Shown here: positions 36,479 to 46,476 of the stretch, one piece after another
Position numbering within the stretch: position 1 is the stretch's first letter
Layout: each line of letters begins with the position of its first letter
Assembly (NCBI RefSeq): GCF_013282745.1
Contig: NZ_CP054044.1
Location: 1,736,001-1,800,000 of the forward strand
DNA from: Yersinia bercovieri ATCC 43970
Lineage (GTDB): Bacteria; Pseudomonadota; Gammaproteobacteria; Enterobacterales; Enterobacteriaceae
Direction: 5' to 3'
DNA length: 64,000 bases
The notes under the pieces: generated by a model
What the model was told of the DNA's origin: nothing
What the model saw: the letters and a program-made list of their open reading frames with translations, nothing else
Database searches by the model: none
Position numbers and translations under genes: made by a program

Positions 36479-36865
36479 ATGTTATCTGTTATATGTAAAT
36501 TACCCTGGCTCTTGCCTTTGGTACTATTAGTGGCTTGCCAGCAGCCAGTGAATAAAACGATTCGACCTACCGCTCAGCAGCAAATCAAACAATTATCAGC
36601 ATTGGTTGCCGGGGCGCATTATCTACAGAAAAATTGTCAGCGGATGGAAGTACCTGATGAGGAGGTGCTGGTAAAAACAGCGCTGAATCTGGCGGTTTCC
36701 CGCCATTGGGACATCAGCGTACCCGCTTATAAATTGCTTGAAGAGCAGAGTCAGCAACGCTATCAGGCGCTGGTGAAAGAGAACGATGCAGAAAAGCCCT
36801 TGTGCACAGAGCTTAACTTATTGATGGTTGATTTTGTCAATGAGGCTCAGCGCAACATCGGGTGA
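36479..36865 (+). CDS. Pilotin-like lipoprotein (PulS/OutS family), orphan
   Basis: A 128-aa lipoprotein: lipobox LVAC at Cys20 after a hydrophobic signal. The mature part (QQIKQLSALVAGAHYLQKNC, then LNLAVSRHWDISVPAYKLL and a second Cys in EKPLCTELN) resembles PulS/OutS-type pilotins, which guide type II secretins to the outer membrane and have one disulfide. No type II secretion genes are in the window. A possible promoter TTGACT near 36437 with TACTTT about 17 bases on lies upstream. The family call is by pattern only. Confidence 0.6.
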   Translation: MLSVICKLPWLLPLVLLVACQQPVNKTIRPTAQQQIKQLSALVAGAHYLQKNCQRMEVPDEEVLVKTALNLAVSRHWDISVPAYKLLEEQSQQRYQALVKENDAEKPLCTELNLLMVDFVNEAQRNIG

Positions 36866-36920
36866 TGCTGCGCTGTTACCCTGCTAACGGTAGCACTGGA
36901 GAAATAGCATTTACTAACCG

Positions 36921-39347
36921 CTAGTTCGCCGTCGCTGCGGCTCTATTGGTCGCGACCGCCAGCGAGACGCCCGCCGCCCGCAATCGGGTTAATATACTGA
37001 ATAATAAGGCACTTTTTGTATCACTCACCATACGTGGACTCGGCACCAGACCCGTCACACTGAGCACAATGCCGTCAGGGCTTAATTGGCTAAATTTCAC
37101 CGAGGGTGCCGGTGTCGTGAGTATTGATTCGTGCTCTTCATAGGCTTCTATCAGCAACGCCTGTGCCAGTTCCACATCCAAATCCAGCGGGAAGGTCAGC
37201 GCGATGGTCACCACCCCTTGGGCATTGGCCATGGTGGCATTGCGCACATTTTGCGAAATCAATTGGGAGTTGGGCACGATAACCGTCGAGCGGTCACTGA
37301 GCTGGATTTCAGTAGCGCGAACATTGATACGGCGAATATCACCCTCCACCCCACTGATACTGATCAAATCCCCCACCTTAACCGGCCGCTCAGTCAGCAA
37401 AATAATCCCGGAAATAAAGTTCTTCACGATCTCCTGCAAACCAAAACCGATACCTACCGATAGCGCACTAACAATCCAAGCTAACTTATTCCATTGGATG
37501 CCGAGCACCGATAATGTCAGCAGAATCACCAGCACGTAGCCAATATTACTGAATAGCGTGACCGCTGAGGTTTTTATGCCGTTATCCATCTGGGTTTTGG
37601 GCAGGAAATCATTATTTAGCCAGCGGCGTGCCGCTTTTAAGATATATAGCCCGACAAGCAGACAAATAGCGGCATTTAGTAAGTTGGTGGGAACAATATT
37701 TAATTTTTCCAACCCTTCGCCACTTAACAACTCCATGGCTTTTTGCAGCAATGAAATCGGGGTGGTAGAGCCAAAGGTGCCGTTGAGCAGGGCGATGATC
37801 GCCAGCAATATCAGGAGCACTTTGCTGGTGGCGGATAATAATGTCGCGGCTTGCGCTAAATGGCGATCATCAATATTCAGTGATTGCTTAATGGCTTTAC
37901 CGGCGCTGCTGGTGGGGGAAAAGAGGCTTTCCGCTGAATCAACGAACAGGTGGACTAATAAATATAAGCAGGCAAGAACCAGACAACTCCACACCAGTTT
38001 GTAGCTTAAGAATTTTGCGAGCGCGATATAACCGACCAACAGTGACAATAATATGGCGATAGCCGTAATACCAATGGCGAAATGAATCAGCCCCGCTAAG
38101 GTGGAGTAAGCTTCCGGTTTTTCGCCATTGATAATCAGATTACGGCGCACCCGATTGGCCCGTAACGGAATAATCGCCGCAGTGAGTGCCATTAACAGAG
38201 CCGAGATGCCATTGCCAAAAATAGCCCCGGAGACGCTGATATTGATCATGTTATTCATCTGATCAATCGCGCCAAAAATCATGATGCAGCTGGCTAAGAG
38301 CGGCGGGAACAGCTTCAGTGAGACGGCAACTTCATCGGCAATGGCGGGTAAACGCCATGAGGGGCGCTGGTTGGATAAAAATGCTCGCCCCAGACCCGCG
38401 ACTAATGCCGAGAAGAACATCAACTGAACAAAAGCCAGCGAAAAATCCATCACTACCTGTGATACATCCGGCGTGCGGGTAAAGGCCTGCGTAATGCATT
38501 GTGCCATCGTCACCGTAATCAGCACGGTCGATAAGGTGGTAGCTGACGCCATAAAACTGCGGCGTAGCGGGCCTTGCGGCAGGCATTTGGTACAGAACCA
38601 TGCGGTCAGGAGATCGAGGGATTTAAAACCAAATACGCCGATCAGCAGTGTCAGCAGCAGGTACATTGAGGTACCAAGCCGCCATTCGGGTTCCCACGCA
38701 GCACTCCAGGCATCGCCAAGTTCTTGCATAAAATCTTTTAAGCGTTGGTCATCATCGCTATTCGGATTGACAATCGGCGCCCAGAAATTGGCCCCCAGAA
38801 TGCTGCCGGAATTTAGGGCGATTTGTGATTTTAGGGCGGTACGCCGTAACGAGGTAATCTGGGTGGCCAGGTTCTCGGCATTAGTTTTAATCGCCTGAGC
38901 CTGATCATTCTGCCCCTCTAACTGGACTTTCCGAGTATTCAGTACCCGCCGCTGTTGGGCCACCACCGAGGTCTCTGCTAATGCACCGGCAACTGGGGGC
39001 GGGCCTAACACATCCAGTTGCGCTTGCAGTTGTTCCCGCTTGGGTTTCAGATCGGCGAGCAGTATATCGGCATCACGAACCAGCGCTAATGCGGTTTCAT
39101 TTAGCACACTGAGCTGATTGTCGGAGGCGCTGACAGAGATGCTCTGTTTCAGTTTATCGAGCTGTTTTTGCAAGCTAATTAGCTGCACCGACACCGCCGG
39201 TTTAGCCGGCTCTTCACTGCTGTCAGATGTGGCATCTGCGGCTGTGGCGGCAAAGGCTACTCCGGCTGTAGAGGTAAAAACCAGCACCAGCAGCAGACAG
39301 ATCAGCGCAGAGTATTGACGCGAAACAACGTACCCAATCTTTTTCAT
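36921..39347 (-). CDS. MscS-family mechanosensitive channel with DUF3772
   Basis: An 808-aa inner-membrane protein. A signal peptide (ALICLLLVLVFTSTAGVAFA) is followed by a periplasmic coiled coil (DUF3772-like, LKPKREQLQAQLDVLGPPP), around ten transmembrane helices, and the MscS core: pore helix region and beta domain with SVGIGFGLQEIVKNFISGII, LTERPVKVGDLISISGVEGD and IVPNSQLISQNVRN. It should open under membrane tension. The ATG at 39347 (MKKIGYVVS) fits the signal peptide; a GTG at 39377 would add ten residues. Confidence 0.88.
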   Translation of the reverse strand: MKKIGYVVSRQYSALICLLLVLVFTSTAGVAFAATAADATSDSSEEPAKPAVSVQLISLQKQLDKLKQSISVSASDNQLSVLNETALALVRDADILLADLKPKREQLQAQLDVLGPPPVAGALAETSVVAQQRRVLNTRKVQLEGQNDQAQAIKTNAENLATQITSLRRTALKSQIALNSGSILGANFWAPIVNPNSDDDQRLKDFMQELGDAWSAAWEPEWRLGTSMYLLLTLLIGVFGFKSLDLLTAWFCTKCLPQGPLRRSFMASATTLSTVLITVTMAQCITQAFTRTPDVSQVVMDFSLAFVQLMFFSALVAGLGRAFLSNQRPSWRLPAIADEVAVSLKLFPPLLASCIMIFGAIDQMNNMINISVSGAIFGNGISALLMALTAAIIPLRANRVRRNLIINGEKPEAYSTLAGLIHFAIGITAIAILLSLLVGYIALAKFLSYKLVWSCLVLACLYLLVHLFVDSAESLFSPTSSAGKAIKQSLNIDDRHLAQAATLLSATSKVLLILLAIIALLNGTFGSTTPISLLQKAMELLSGEGLEKLNIVPTNLLNAAICLLVGLYILKAARRWLNNDFLPKTQMDNGIKTSAVTLFSNIGYVLVILLTLSVLGIQWNKLAWIVSALSVGIGFGLQEIVKNFISGIILLTERPVKVGDLISISGVEGDIRRINVRATEIQLSDRSTVIVPNSQLISQNVRNATMANAQGVVTIALTFPLDLDVELAQALLIEAYEEHESILTTPAPSVKFSQLSPDGIVLSVTGLVPSPRMVSDTKSALLFSILTRLRAAGVSLAVATNRAAATAN

Positions 39348-39659
39348 AAAACCGGTTAGCCTGAAAGTGAGTGCCACGATTATCCCAAGAATTTAGTGTA
39401 GACCCAGGGTCTGGCGGCCATTGTGGCATACACCACCTATTCCTGAATAATCTTACTCTGATAATTACGCACTCAAATCAAATGATAAAGATAATAATTC
39501 TCATTGTAATTATCGATTCTATTTAATAGATTGTCCGCTGCACTGATGGACCCCACGATATGTGGCGCGCAAGCAAGGGTATTTGCGATGCGGAAATAGC
39601 AATGGAAGCTAATTAATAACCCTCTATTTTATCTGCTTAATTATCTGGGGAAGATAACG
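39348..39659. promoter_or_regulatory. Intergenic region with Fur-box-like site before foxA
   Basis: About 310 bp between the divergent channel gene and foxA. AGATAATAATTCTCA at 39489-39503 matches the 7-1-7 Fur pattern in about 12 of 14 positions and is followed by GTAATTATCG. Iron repression of foxA is known in Y. enterocolitica. No other gene is visible. Confidence 0.6.
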
Positions 39660-41792
39660 ATGCTCTCGGCTTTCATCATCAAGCGTTCTGCTGTTTTGTG
39701 TTCATTGGCGATATTTATTCCATTAGCGTCGGTTGCCGACGATACGATAGAAGTGACCGCTAAAGCGGGCCACGCGGCCGATTTACCCACCTTGGGTTAC
39801 ACCGCCAAAACTACCAAAGGGGCAACGAAAACCGACCAGCCGTTAATTCTGACGGCACGGGCGGTTTCAGTGATTACCCGCCAGCAGATGGACGATCAAA
39901 ATGTCGCCACAGTTAACCAGGCACTGAATTATACGCCGGGCGTTTTTACTAACTTCTCCGGTGGCGCGACCCGCTATGACACCATTGCCCTGCGCGGTTT
40001 TCACGGCGGGGATGTGAACAATACTTTCCTCGATGGTCTGCGCCTGCTCAGTGATGGCGGCAGCTATAATGTGTTGCAGGTGGATCCTTGGTTCCTTGAG
40101 CGCATTGATGTGATCAAAGGCCCCTCTTCGGCGCTATATGGTCAGAGCATCCCCGGCGGTGTGGTGATGATGACATCCAAGCGCCCGCAATTTACCTCTG
40201 AAGGCCATTTCCGTCTGACCGGCGGCAATAACAATACACAATCTGCGGCCTTTGATTATACCGATGCGATATCTGAGCATTGGGCATTTCGCCTCACAGG
40301 GATTACTCGCAACAGTGACACCATGTATGACCATCAGCGCGAAGAGCGCTATGCGATCGCGCCGTCACTGCTATGGCAACCGGATGAAAATACCTCGCTG
40401 CTACTGCGGGCTAATTTGCAAAAAGATCCCTCCGGTGGTTCCCACAGCTCAGTACCGGCGGATGGCAGCATCTATGGGCAAAAGTTGAGTCGTGGCTTCT
40501 TTGATGGCGAAAGTGACCGCAATGTATTTAAGCGCTGGCAGCAAATTTATAGTTCTGAATTCTCACATAAATTCGATGATGTCTGGTCATTCCGCCAGAA
40601 TGCCAGCTACACCCACTCCAATACCCAACTGGAGCAGGTGTATCAAGGCGGTTGGAATAGCGATCGCACATTAATGAATCGTTATTACTCCGGTGAGGAC
40701 TCCTCACTTAATGCCTTTGCCGTGGATAACCAACTGGAAGCGGATTTTGCCACCGCCGCCGTTGGCCATAAGGTGATGCTGGGCTTTGACTTCCAGAAGT
40801 TCAGCAACAATCTGCGCAGCGACAGTGCCTATGCCACCACCCTGAATCCTTACACTGGCGTGTCTGGCGGTAGCACGCTGTATCGTGACTATCTGCTGAC
40901 CACTCCCGGCATCAACACCTCTTACCTAAACCGCCGCTATGAGCAGAGCGGGGTTTATCTGCAAGATGAGATGACGCTAGATAATTGGCACCTGAATTTA
41001 TCTGGTCGCTACGACCGAATGAAAACAGAAAATAGTGATAAAACAGCGAATAGCAGTGATGAGCGCACCGATAATCACGCCAGCGGGCGCGCCGCCTTGC
41101 TCTATAGCTTTGATAGCGGCATCTCGCCATATGTCAGTTACAGCCAGGCCATCACGCCAAGTCTATTCCCGGATGCGCAGCAAAAATTACTGAAACCGAT
41201 GACCAGCGAGCAGTATGAAGTGGGTATCAAATACCAGCCGCCGGGCAGCACGTCACTTTACTCCGCCGCTCTATATGATCTGACACAAAATGATGTGGCG
41301 AACCGCGCCGTGCCGGCCACCTATTATGTGCCCGCCGGTAAAGTGAATTCGCAGGGGCTGGAGCTGGAAGCCAGAAGCCAGATTAGCGATCGCTTAAGTG
41401 TGATCGCCGGCTATACCTATAACCGAGTTAAATTCAAAGATGCCATTGATGGTAATGATGGCAATACGCCAGTGTTAGCGCCATCAAATATGGCGTCGCT
41501 GTGGGCGCAATATGAAGCGGGGTATGGCATTAATGTCGGTGCAGGTATCCGTTACATTGGCAAACAGTGGGCTGATGATGCCAATACCTTGCGGGTGCCT
41601 TCCTATACTCTGGGTGATGCCTCTGTTCGTGCGGATCTTGGCACCTGGGCGGCCTCGCTGAAAGGCGCATTTATTCAATTGAATGTAAATAATATCGCAG
41701 ATAAGAAATATATCGCCGCGTGCTATAACACCTCATATTGCTACTGGGGTGCTGAACGTTCTGTATTGGCAACAGTGGGTTACGATTTCTGA
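39660..41792 (+). CDS. foxA: Ferrioxamine B receptor FoxA
   Basis: A 710-aa TonB-dependent siderophore receptor, the length of Y. enterocolitica FoxA and, as I recall it, nearly the same sequence (for example ATVNQALNYTPGVFT, DPWFLERIDVIKGPSSALYG, SQAITPSLFPDAQQKLLKPM, and the C-terminus ATVGYDF). The signal peptide ends near ASVADD; the TonB box lies in DTIEVTA. It imports ferrioxamine across the outer membrane; the inner-membrane step is not encoded nearby. Confidence 0.95.
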   Translation: MLSAFIIKRSAVLCSLAIFIPLASVADDTIEVTAKAGHAADLPTLGYTAKTTKGATKTDQPLILTARAVSVITRQQMDDQNVATVNQALNYTPGVFTNFSGGATRYDTIALRGFHGGDVNNTFLDGLRLLSDGGSYNVLQVDPWFLERIDVIKGPSSALYGQSIPGGVVMMTSKRPQFTSEGHFRLTGGNNNTQSAAFDYTDAISEHWAFRLTGITRNSDTMYDHQREERYAIAPSLLWQPDENTSLLLRANLQKDPSGGSHSSVPADGSIYGQKLSRGFFDGESDRNVFKRWQQIYSSEFSHKFDDVWSFRQNASYTHSNTQLEQVYQGGWNSDRTLMNRYYSGEDSSLNAFAVDNQLEADFATAAVGHKVMLGFDFQKFSNNLRSDSAYATTLNPYTGVSGGSTLYRDYLLTTPGINTSYLNRRYEQSGVYLQDEMTLDNWHLNLSGRYDRMKTENSDKTANSSDERTDNHASGRAALLYSFDSGISPYVSYSQAITPSLFPDAQQKLLKPMTSEQYEVGIKYQPPGSTSLYSAALYDLTQNDVANRAVPATYYVPAGKVNSQGLELEARSQISDRLSVIAGYTYNRVKFKDAIDGNDGNTPVLAPSNMASLWAQYEAGYGINVGAGIRYIGKQWADDANTLRVPSYTLGDASVRADLGTWAASLKGAFIQLNVNNIADKKYIAACYNTSYCYWGAERSVLATVGYDF

Positions 41793-41801
41793 TAAAAAAT
41801 A

Positions 41802-41840
41802 GGGCTGGCCTCGACACGGCTATTGTGTCGGGGCCAGCCC
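41802..41840. terminator. Bidirectional hairpin terminator between foxA and the DUF1127 gene
   Basis: A 16-bp stem (GGGCTGGCCTCGACAC with its near-perfect complement, one G-T pair) and 7-base loop. On the minus strand it is followed by TATTTTTTA, a good intrinsic terminator for the leftward DUF1127 gene; foxA also ends into it. Confidence 0.8.
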
Positions 41841-41867
41841 ATTCAGCTTGATGCCAACCATCTCTCC

Positions 41868-42107
41868 TCAGCGCCAAAATGGACGGCTGTAATCCCGCTT
41901 GATATCTTCCCGCGTCAAGCCGATATCCCTTAATTGGTCTGAACTCAAGCGCTCCATTGTATTGGCTGTTTTGCGCCGTTCATTCCATTGATATAGGTAT
42001 CTGTATGTTTTCAGCCATAACTGAATAACAATATTGTGGCGGTTTTTTGTTGCCCGCATAGCTGACGAGCAGCACTCATCTATTTGATCTTCAATTATAT
42101 TATTCAT
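41868..42107 (-). CDS. DUF1127 small protein (YjiS-like)
   Basis: A 79-aa protein whose C-terminus is a DUF1127 domain: WNERRKTANTMERLSSDQLR then DIGLTREDIKRDYSRPFW. Such small Arg-rich proteins are common next to transport and regulatory genes; in some bacteria they affect phosphate metabolism or RNA turnover, but no role is known here. ATG 42107 follows GGGGAG by six bases; an ATG at 42155 would include it. It is divergent from the MocR-type regulator, which may control it. Confidence 0.8.
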   Translation of the reverse strand: MNNIIEDQIDECCSSAMRATKNRHNIVIQLWLKTYRYLYQWNERRKTANTMERLSSDQLRDIGLTREDIKRDYSRPFWR

Positions 42108-42271
42108 GATTGACTCCCCGTCAGTAGGTGAGCCATTAGCATGAGGCTTTGGCAAAAAACATTACAGATGCAATTTTGGACTATTATTTCCATACAGATA
42201 TGAGATATATGATCTGAATGGCGTAAATTTAGGCCATCTGTACTGGTGCAATAATTTATCAGGTGATTTCG

Positions 42272-43723
42272 ATGACACGTTACCAACAACTGGCTGATAT
42301 TCTGAGTCAACGAATTAAAGAAGGGCTGTATATCGCCGGGGAGCGCCTCCCCTCGGTCAGAGTGTTGAGTGACGAGCATGGCGTCAGCATCAGTACTGTG
42401 CAGCAGGCTTATCGGCAACTGGAGGAGTGCCTGCTGATCGAGGCGCGAGCAAAGTCGGGTTACTTCGTGCGTTGCAGCTCAAATTTACCTTCGTTGCCCG
42501 CAATATGCAGCCATGCACAGCGGCCAGTAGAGATATCTCAGTGGGAGAATACGCTGGCGTTTCTGACTCGAGGCGATCAAGAGAGTGTCATCCATCTTGG
42601 GGTGGGTTCGCCTGATATCTCCGCCCCGGGACTAAAAATACTCAGCCGCTTACTTAGCCGTATTAGCCTCCATCAGAGTGAGGAGGTGCTGGAATATGAC
42701 AATATTTATGGTTCCCCGGTTTTACGTGAGCAGATTGCTCGGCTGATGTTGGACAGCGGCAATCATCAATCGGCGGAGAACATCATCATTACTTCAGGGT
42801 GCCATGGGGCGCTGGCGGTGGCATTGGGGTCGGTTTGTCAGCCCGGCGATATTGTTGCCGTAGATTCCCCCTGTTTTCACGGCGCGATGCAAACCCTGAA
42901 AGGGATGGGCATGAAGGTGATTGAGATCCCAACCGATCCGATCTCGGGGATCAGTCTGGAAGCTTTGGAGATGGCGCTGGATCAATGGCCGATTAAGGCG
43001 GTTCAACTGACGCCGACCTGCAATAATCCGCTGGGCTATAATATGCCAGATGAGCGCAAAAAAGCCCTGCTGACTTTAGCCCAGCGCTACGACATCGCGA
43101 TTATTGAAGATGATGTGTATGGCGCACTGGCATATCAATATCCGCGTCCACCGACCATCGCCTCATTTGACGACGACGGGCGGGTATTGCTGTGTAGCTC
43201 TTTCTCCAAGACCGTGGCACCCGGTTTACGTATTGGCTGGATTGCACCGGGGCGCTATTTAGATAAAGCACTGCATATGAAATACATTTCTGCCGGACGA
43301 GTGGCCACGTTACCGCAACTGGCGATGGCAGAGTTCATCAAGCAAGGGCATTACATGCAGCACTTGCGCCGGATGCGCCGCCAATATCAGCGTAATCGCG
43401 ACATTATGATCGGCTGGGTGATGAAGTATTTCCCGCCGAGTACCTGCCTAAGCCGGCCAGAAGGTAGCTTTATGTTATGGGTTGAACTGCCTCACGGATT
43501 TGATAGCCTGCGCCTTAATCGTGGCTTATTGCCGCAGGGAGTGCAGGTGGCGGCTGGATCGATCAGTTCCGCGTCGGGGAAGTATCGCAATTGCTTGCGG
43601 CTTAGCTACAGCAAGCCAATGACCGCAGAAATTGAGCGGGCGGTGCAAAAAGTAGGTAAGGCGATTTATGAATTGCTGGCAGCGGGTGAGCCTAAGGGAG
43701 CGGAAAAGCAAAACCAGCGATAA
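42272..43723 (+). CDS. MocR-type GntR/aminotransferase regulator (YdcR-like)
   Basis: A 483-aa fusion: GntR winged helix (LSQRIKEGLYIAGERLPSVR, EHGVSISTVQQAYRQLEECL) and a type I PLP aminotransferase fold with the Lys that binds PLP in SSFSKTVAPGLRIGW and the Asp/Tyr pocket around IIEDDVYGALAYQYPRP. MocR proteins sense a vitamin B6 or amino-acid ligand. E. coli YdcR (468 aa) is the nearest I recall. The ATG at 42272 follows AGGTGA; a GTG at 42263 lies within that site. Confidence 0.9.
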   Translation: MTRYQQLADILSQRIKEGLYIAGERLPSVRVLSDEHGVSISTVQQAYRQLEECLLIEARAKSGYFVRCSSNLPSLPAICSHAQRPVEISQWENTLAFLTRGDQESVIHLGVGSPDISAPGLKILSRLLSRISLHQSEEVLEYDNIYGSPVLREQIARLMLDSGNHQSAENIIITSGCHGALAVALGSVCQPGDIVAVDSPCFHGAMQTLKGMGMKVIEIPTDPISGISLEALEMALDQWPIKAVQLTPTCNNPLGYNMPDERKKALLTLAQRYDIAIIEDDVYGALAYQYPRPPTIASFDDDGRVLLCSSFSKTVAPGLRIGWIAPGRYLDKALHMKYISAGRVATLPQLAMAEFIKQGHYMQHLRRMRRQYQRNRDIMIGWVMKYFPPSTCLSRPEGSFMLWVELPHGFDSLRLNRGLLPQGVQVAAGSISSASGKYRNCLRLSYSKPMTAEIERAVQKVGKAIYELLAAGEPKGAEKQNQR

Positions 43724-43752
43724 GCTGGTCTCAATTTGGGATGCAAGGCAAT

Positions 43753-44613
43753 TTATTGGCGCAGATAAATTTGCGGCAAGGCAGTTTCTGGATGGCGTGA
43801 AATCCCCAAATCTGCCTGATACCAGCGGGTCAGTGTTTCGGCATTGAGCACCTCCTCTGGTGTGCCACAGGCCACCAATTCACCCTGCGCCAACAACAGA
43901 ATGCGATCAGCGTATAACGCCGCCAGATTCAGATCGTGGAGCACACAGCAGACTGCCAGCGGCTCCTGATTGGTCAGTTGGCGTAGCAAGCGCAGTGTGT
44001 GCTGCTGATGATACAGATCCAATGCGGATGTCGGTTCATCCAGAAACAGCCAGCGCGGTGAGGGTTCTGGTTGCCATAACTGTGCCAGCACGCGAGCCAA
44101 TTGTACCCGTTGCTGCTCGCCGCCAGAGAGTGCGCGGTAATCACGTTGAGCCAGTGTCAGACAGTCCGTTTGCGCCATAACTTCTTGCAGCGCCTGACGG
44201 TTTTGCGCCTTGCCATAAGGTGCGCGGCCCATCTGAATCACTTCGCTGACACTAAAGGGAAACGCCAGATCACTGTATTGGCGCATCACCGCACGGGTAC
44301 GGGCCAATGCCTGTGGCTGCCAGCTATTCAGGTTCTTGCCGAGTAACTGACACTCACCGCCAGAGGGGGCCAGATAGCCAGTCAACAACCGCAGCAGGGT
44401 AGATTTACCCGCGCCATTTGGCCCGATAATCGCCACCATTTCACCGCTGGCAATTTGCAGCGAGACCTCATTAATCAGCCGCTGCCCCTGCACATGGTAG
44501 GAGAGGTGGTTCGCCTCCAATAAAGCAGCCGGTGCCCTTGTCATATCAGCCTTAGCGATAGGCGCACTAGCTAAATTGACCTCCATCATATTAGCCCCAG
44601 TTATATCAACCAC
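43753..44613 (-). CDS. hmuV: Haemin ABC transporter ATPase HmuV
   Basis: ABC ATPase of 286 aa (Y. pestis HmuV 266): Walker [10 protein letters not shown], signature [14 protein letters not shown], Walker [13 protein letters not shown]. It powers haem import through HmuU. The GTG start overlaps the end of hmuU. The N-terminus ([20 protein letters not shown]) is about 20 residues longer than I recall from Y. pestis; an ATG within that stretch may be the true start. Confidence 0.94.
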   Translation of the reverse strand: MVDITGANMMEVNLASAPIAKADMTRAPAALLEANHLSYHVQGQRLINEVSLQIASGEMVAIIGPNGAGKSTLLRLLTGYLAPSGGECQLLGKNLNSWQPQALARTRAVMRQYSDLAFPFSVSEVIQMGRAPYGKAQNRQALQEVMAQTDCLTLAQRDYRALSGGEQQRVQLARVLAQLWQPEPSPRWLFLDEPTSALDLYHQQHTLRLLRQLTNQEPLAVCCVLHDLNLAALYADRILLLAQGELVACGTPEEVLNAETLTRWYQADLGISRHPETALPQIYLRQ

Positions 44614-45610
44614 TACGTTGCTCCCGCTGACGTAAAATCAGCCATAGAAAATAGGGGCCACCCAGCAGGCTGGTGATCAAGCCGACGGGCATTTCAGCCG
44701 GAGCGACCAGAGTTCGTGCCAGGGTATCGGCAGTTAGTAACAAGCAAGCCCCACCCAGTGCGGCACCGGGCAGTAGCCAACGGTGGTCAGCCCCGATACG
44801 CATACGGATCAGATGTGGCACCACCAGCCCGATAAAACCGATAACCCCGCTGACTGCCACCGCTGCACCAATGAGAATAGCGCTGAGTAGTAGTAAACGC
44901 AGTTTGGCTTGCCGCACATTGACTCCGAGATAGTGCGCCTCTTCATCCCCGAGCTGTAACAGATTCAGTTGCCGCGCTTGCATTAAGCCCAGCAAGCAAG
45001 CGGGTAGGATCAGTGATGCCGCCACCATCAGGGTTGACCACTGTGCCTGACCCAAACTGCCCATGCTCCAGAGTGAAAACTGGCGTAATTGCTGATCATC
45101 ACTGATATAGGTCAACACGCCAACGGCGGCACCGCACAAGGCGTTGATGGCGATACCGGCTAGCAGCAAACGGGATAAGTTGCCATGGCCCCAACGGCTG
45201 AGGGTGAAGATAATAGCCGAGATGGCCAAACTGCCGATAAAAGCCCCTACCATATGGCTATAAAGTGCCAGTAGCGGTGGCAAGCTGAATGGCATAATGA
45301 TAATCAGCCCGACACACAGGGCGGCACCGCTGCTGATACCCAATAATCCGGGGTCAGCCAGCGGGTTACGAAATAGCCCTTGCATGATAGCGCCGGAGAC
45401 GGCCAGTGCGCAGCCAACGACCACGGCTAACAGCACACGAGGCAGGCGAATATTTAGCCAGATATGCCACATAGCATCATCTAATGAAGCATGCCACAGG
45501 GTGCGAAACGAGAGGGTTAATGCCCCCATATTGGCCGAGCCGAGAGCTAGGATAATCAGGATCATCAGCAAGATGCTTAGCATCAGGCGCGGATGGACAC
45601 GACCATTCAT
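44606..45610 (-). CDS. hmuU: Haemin ABC transporter permease HmuU
   Basis: FecCD/BtuC-family permease of 334 aa with about ten helices and the family blocks [38 protein letters not shown] and [20 protein letters not shown]. It passes haem from HmuT into the cytoplasm. It overlaps hmuT by 4 bp and hmuV by 8 bp. Confidence 0.95.
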   Translation of the reverse strand: MNGRVHPRLMLSILLMILIILALGSANMGALTLSFRTLWHASLDDAMWHIWLNIRLPRVLLAVVVGCALAVSGAIMQGLFRNPLADPGLLGISSGAALCVGLIIIMPFSLPPLLALYSHMVGAFIGSLAISAIIFTLSRWGHGNLSRLLLAGIAINALCGAAVGVLTYISDDQQLRQFSLWSMGSLGQAQWSTLMVAASLILPACLLGLMQARQLNLLQLGDEEAHYLGVNVRQAKLRLLLLSAILIGAAVAVSGVIGFIGLVVPHLIRMRIGADHRWLLPGAALGGACLLLTADTLARTLVAPAEMPVGLITSLLGGPYFLWLILRQREQRSG

Positions 45611-46476
45611 TGTGCTTGTTCCATGCCCTTGCGCAGTTGCGCCAGCACTTGTGGTGTTTCCAGACCAAAACCGAGTAGCGCCATGTCATCAACGACCAAC
45701 AACCGCTTATGCTTACCGGCTGGCGTCAGTGCCATACCGGGTAATTTCCAGATCCCCTCACTGCCTCCCAAGGCTCTTACACCATCACTGGTGATCAGTA
45801 ATAAGTCGGGTGCACTGGCGATAACACCTTCCTGGGAGAGTGGACGATAACGACTGAAGCCCTGCATCGCGTTACTGCCACCGGCAGCACGGATCATGGC
45901 ATCTGCGGCGGTATTTTGACCCGCGGCCATTGGGGTTAGCCCCCCGTGGCTCATGACAAACAGCACTTTGACCGGCAGTGGCGTGCTGCTCACTGCGGCT
46001 AACCGTTGCTGATAGTCTTTAATCAGTTGTTGCCCTTGCTCTGACTGATGAAGTGCCGCCGCGACCGCGCTAATCTTCGTCGTCACACTTTCTGGCGTCG
46101 TTTTTCCCGGTATGGTGACCACCTTCACACCACTATCAGCAACCTGTTTCAGCGCCAGTGAGGGCTGCGCCAGTTCGCTGACCAGCAGCATGGTTGGCTT
46201 CATCGCCAGAATGCCTTCGGCATTGAGCATTCGCATGTAACCGACATCAGGCAGCTTCTGCACTGCCTGCGGTTGTAGACTGGTACTGTCACGGGCCACA
46301 ATCTCGCCACCGGCACCCAGTGCGTAGGCTATCTCTGTTACATCACCACCAATGGTGACAATACGTTCTGCGGCCGACGTATTCGCAGCCGACGAATTTG
46401 CAGCTAACGTATTTAGCGGCAGAATACAGGCGCTCAGCGACAGAATGAAAGGGAGTGACAGTAGCCTTAGTCTCAT
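45607..46476 (-). CDS. hmuT: Periplasmic haemin-binding protein HmuT
   Basis: BtuF/ChuT-type binding protein of 289 aa. The signal peptide ends near NTLAANS, followed by a repeated linker [12 protein letters not shown], then [20 protein letters not shown] and [20 protein letters not shown], with Tyr and Met/His residues typical for haem contact. It hands haem to HmuUV. It overlaps hmuS by 4 bp. Confidence 0.94.
   Translation of the reverse strand: MRLRLLSLPFILSLSACILPLNTLAANSSAANTSAAERIVTIGGDVTEIAYALGAGGEIVARDSTSLQPQAVQKLPDVGYMRMLNAEGILAMKPTMLLVSELAQPSLALKQVADSGVKVVTIPGKTTPESVTTKISAVAAALHQSEQGQQLIKDYQQRLAAVSSTPLPVKVLFVMSHGGLTPMAAGQNTAADAMIRAAGGSNAMQGFSRYRPLSQEGVIASAPDLLLITSDGVRALGGSEGIWKLPGMALTPAGKHKRLLVVDDMALLGFGLETPQVLAQLRKGMEQAQ

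Noticed and set aside
36921..39347. Full-length KefA/MscK-type channel
   Set aside because: It is much shorter than MscK (about 1120 aa) and the N-terminus fits DUF3772 MscS proteins better.
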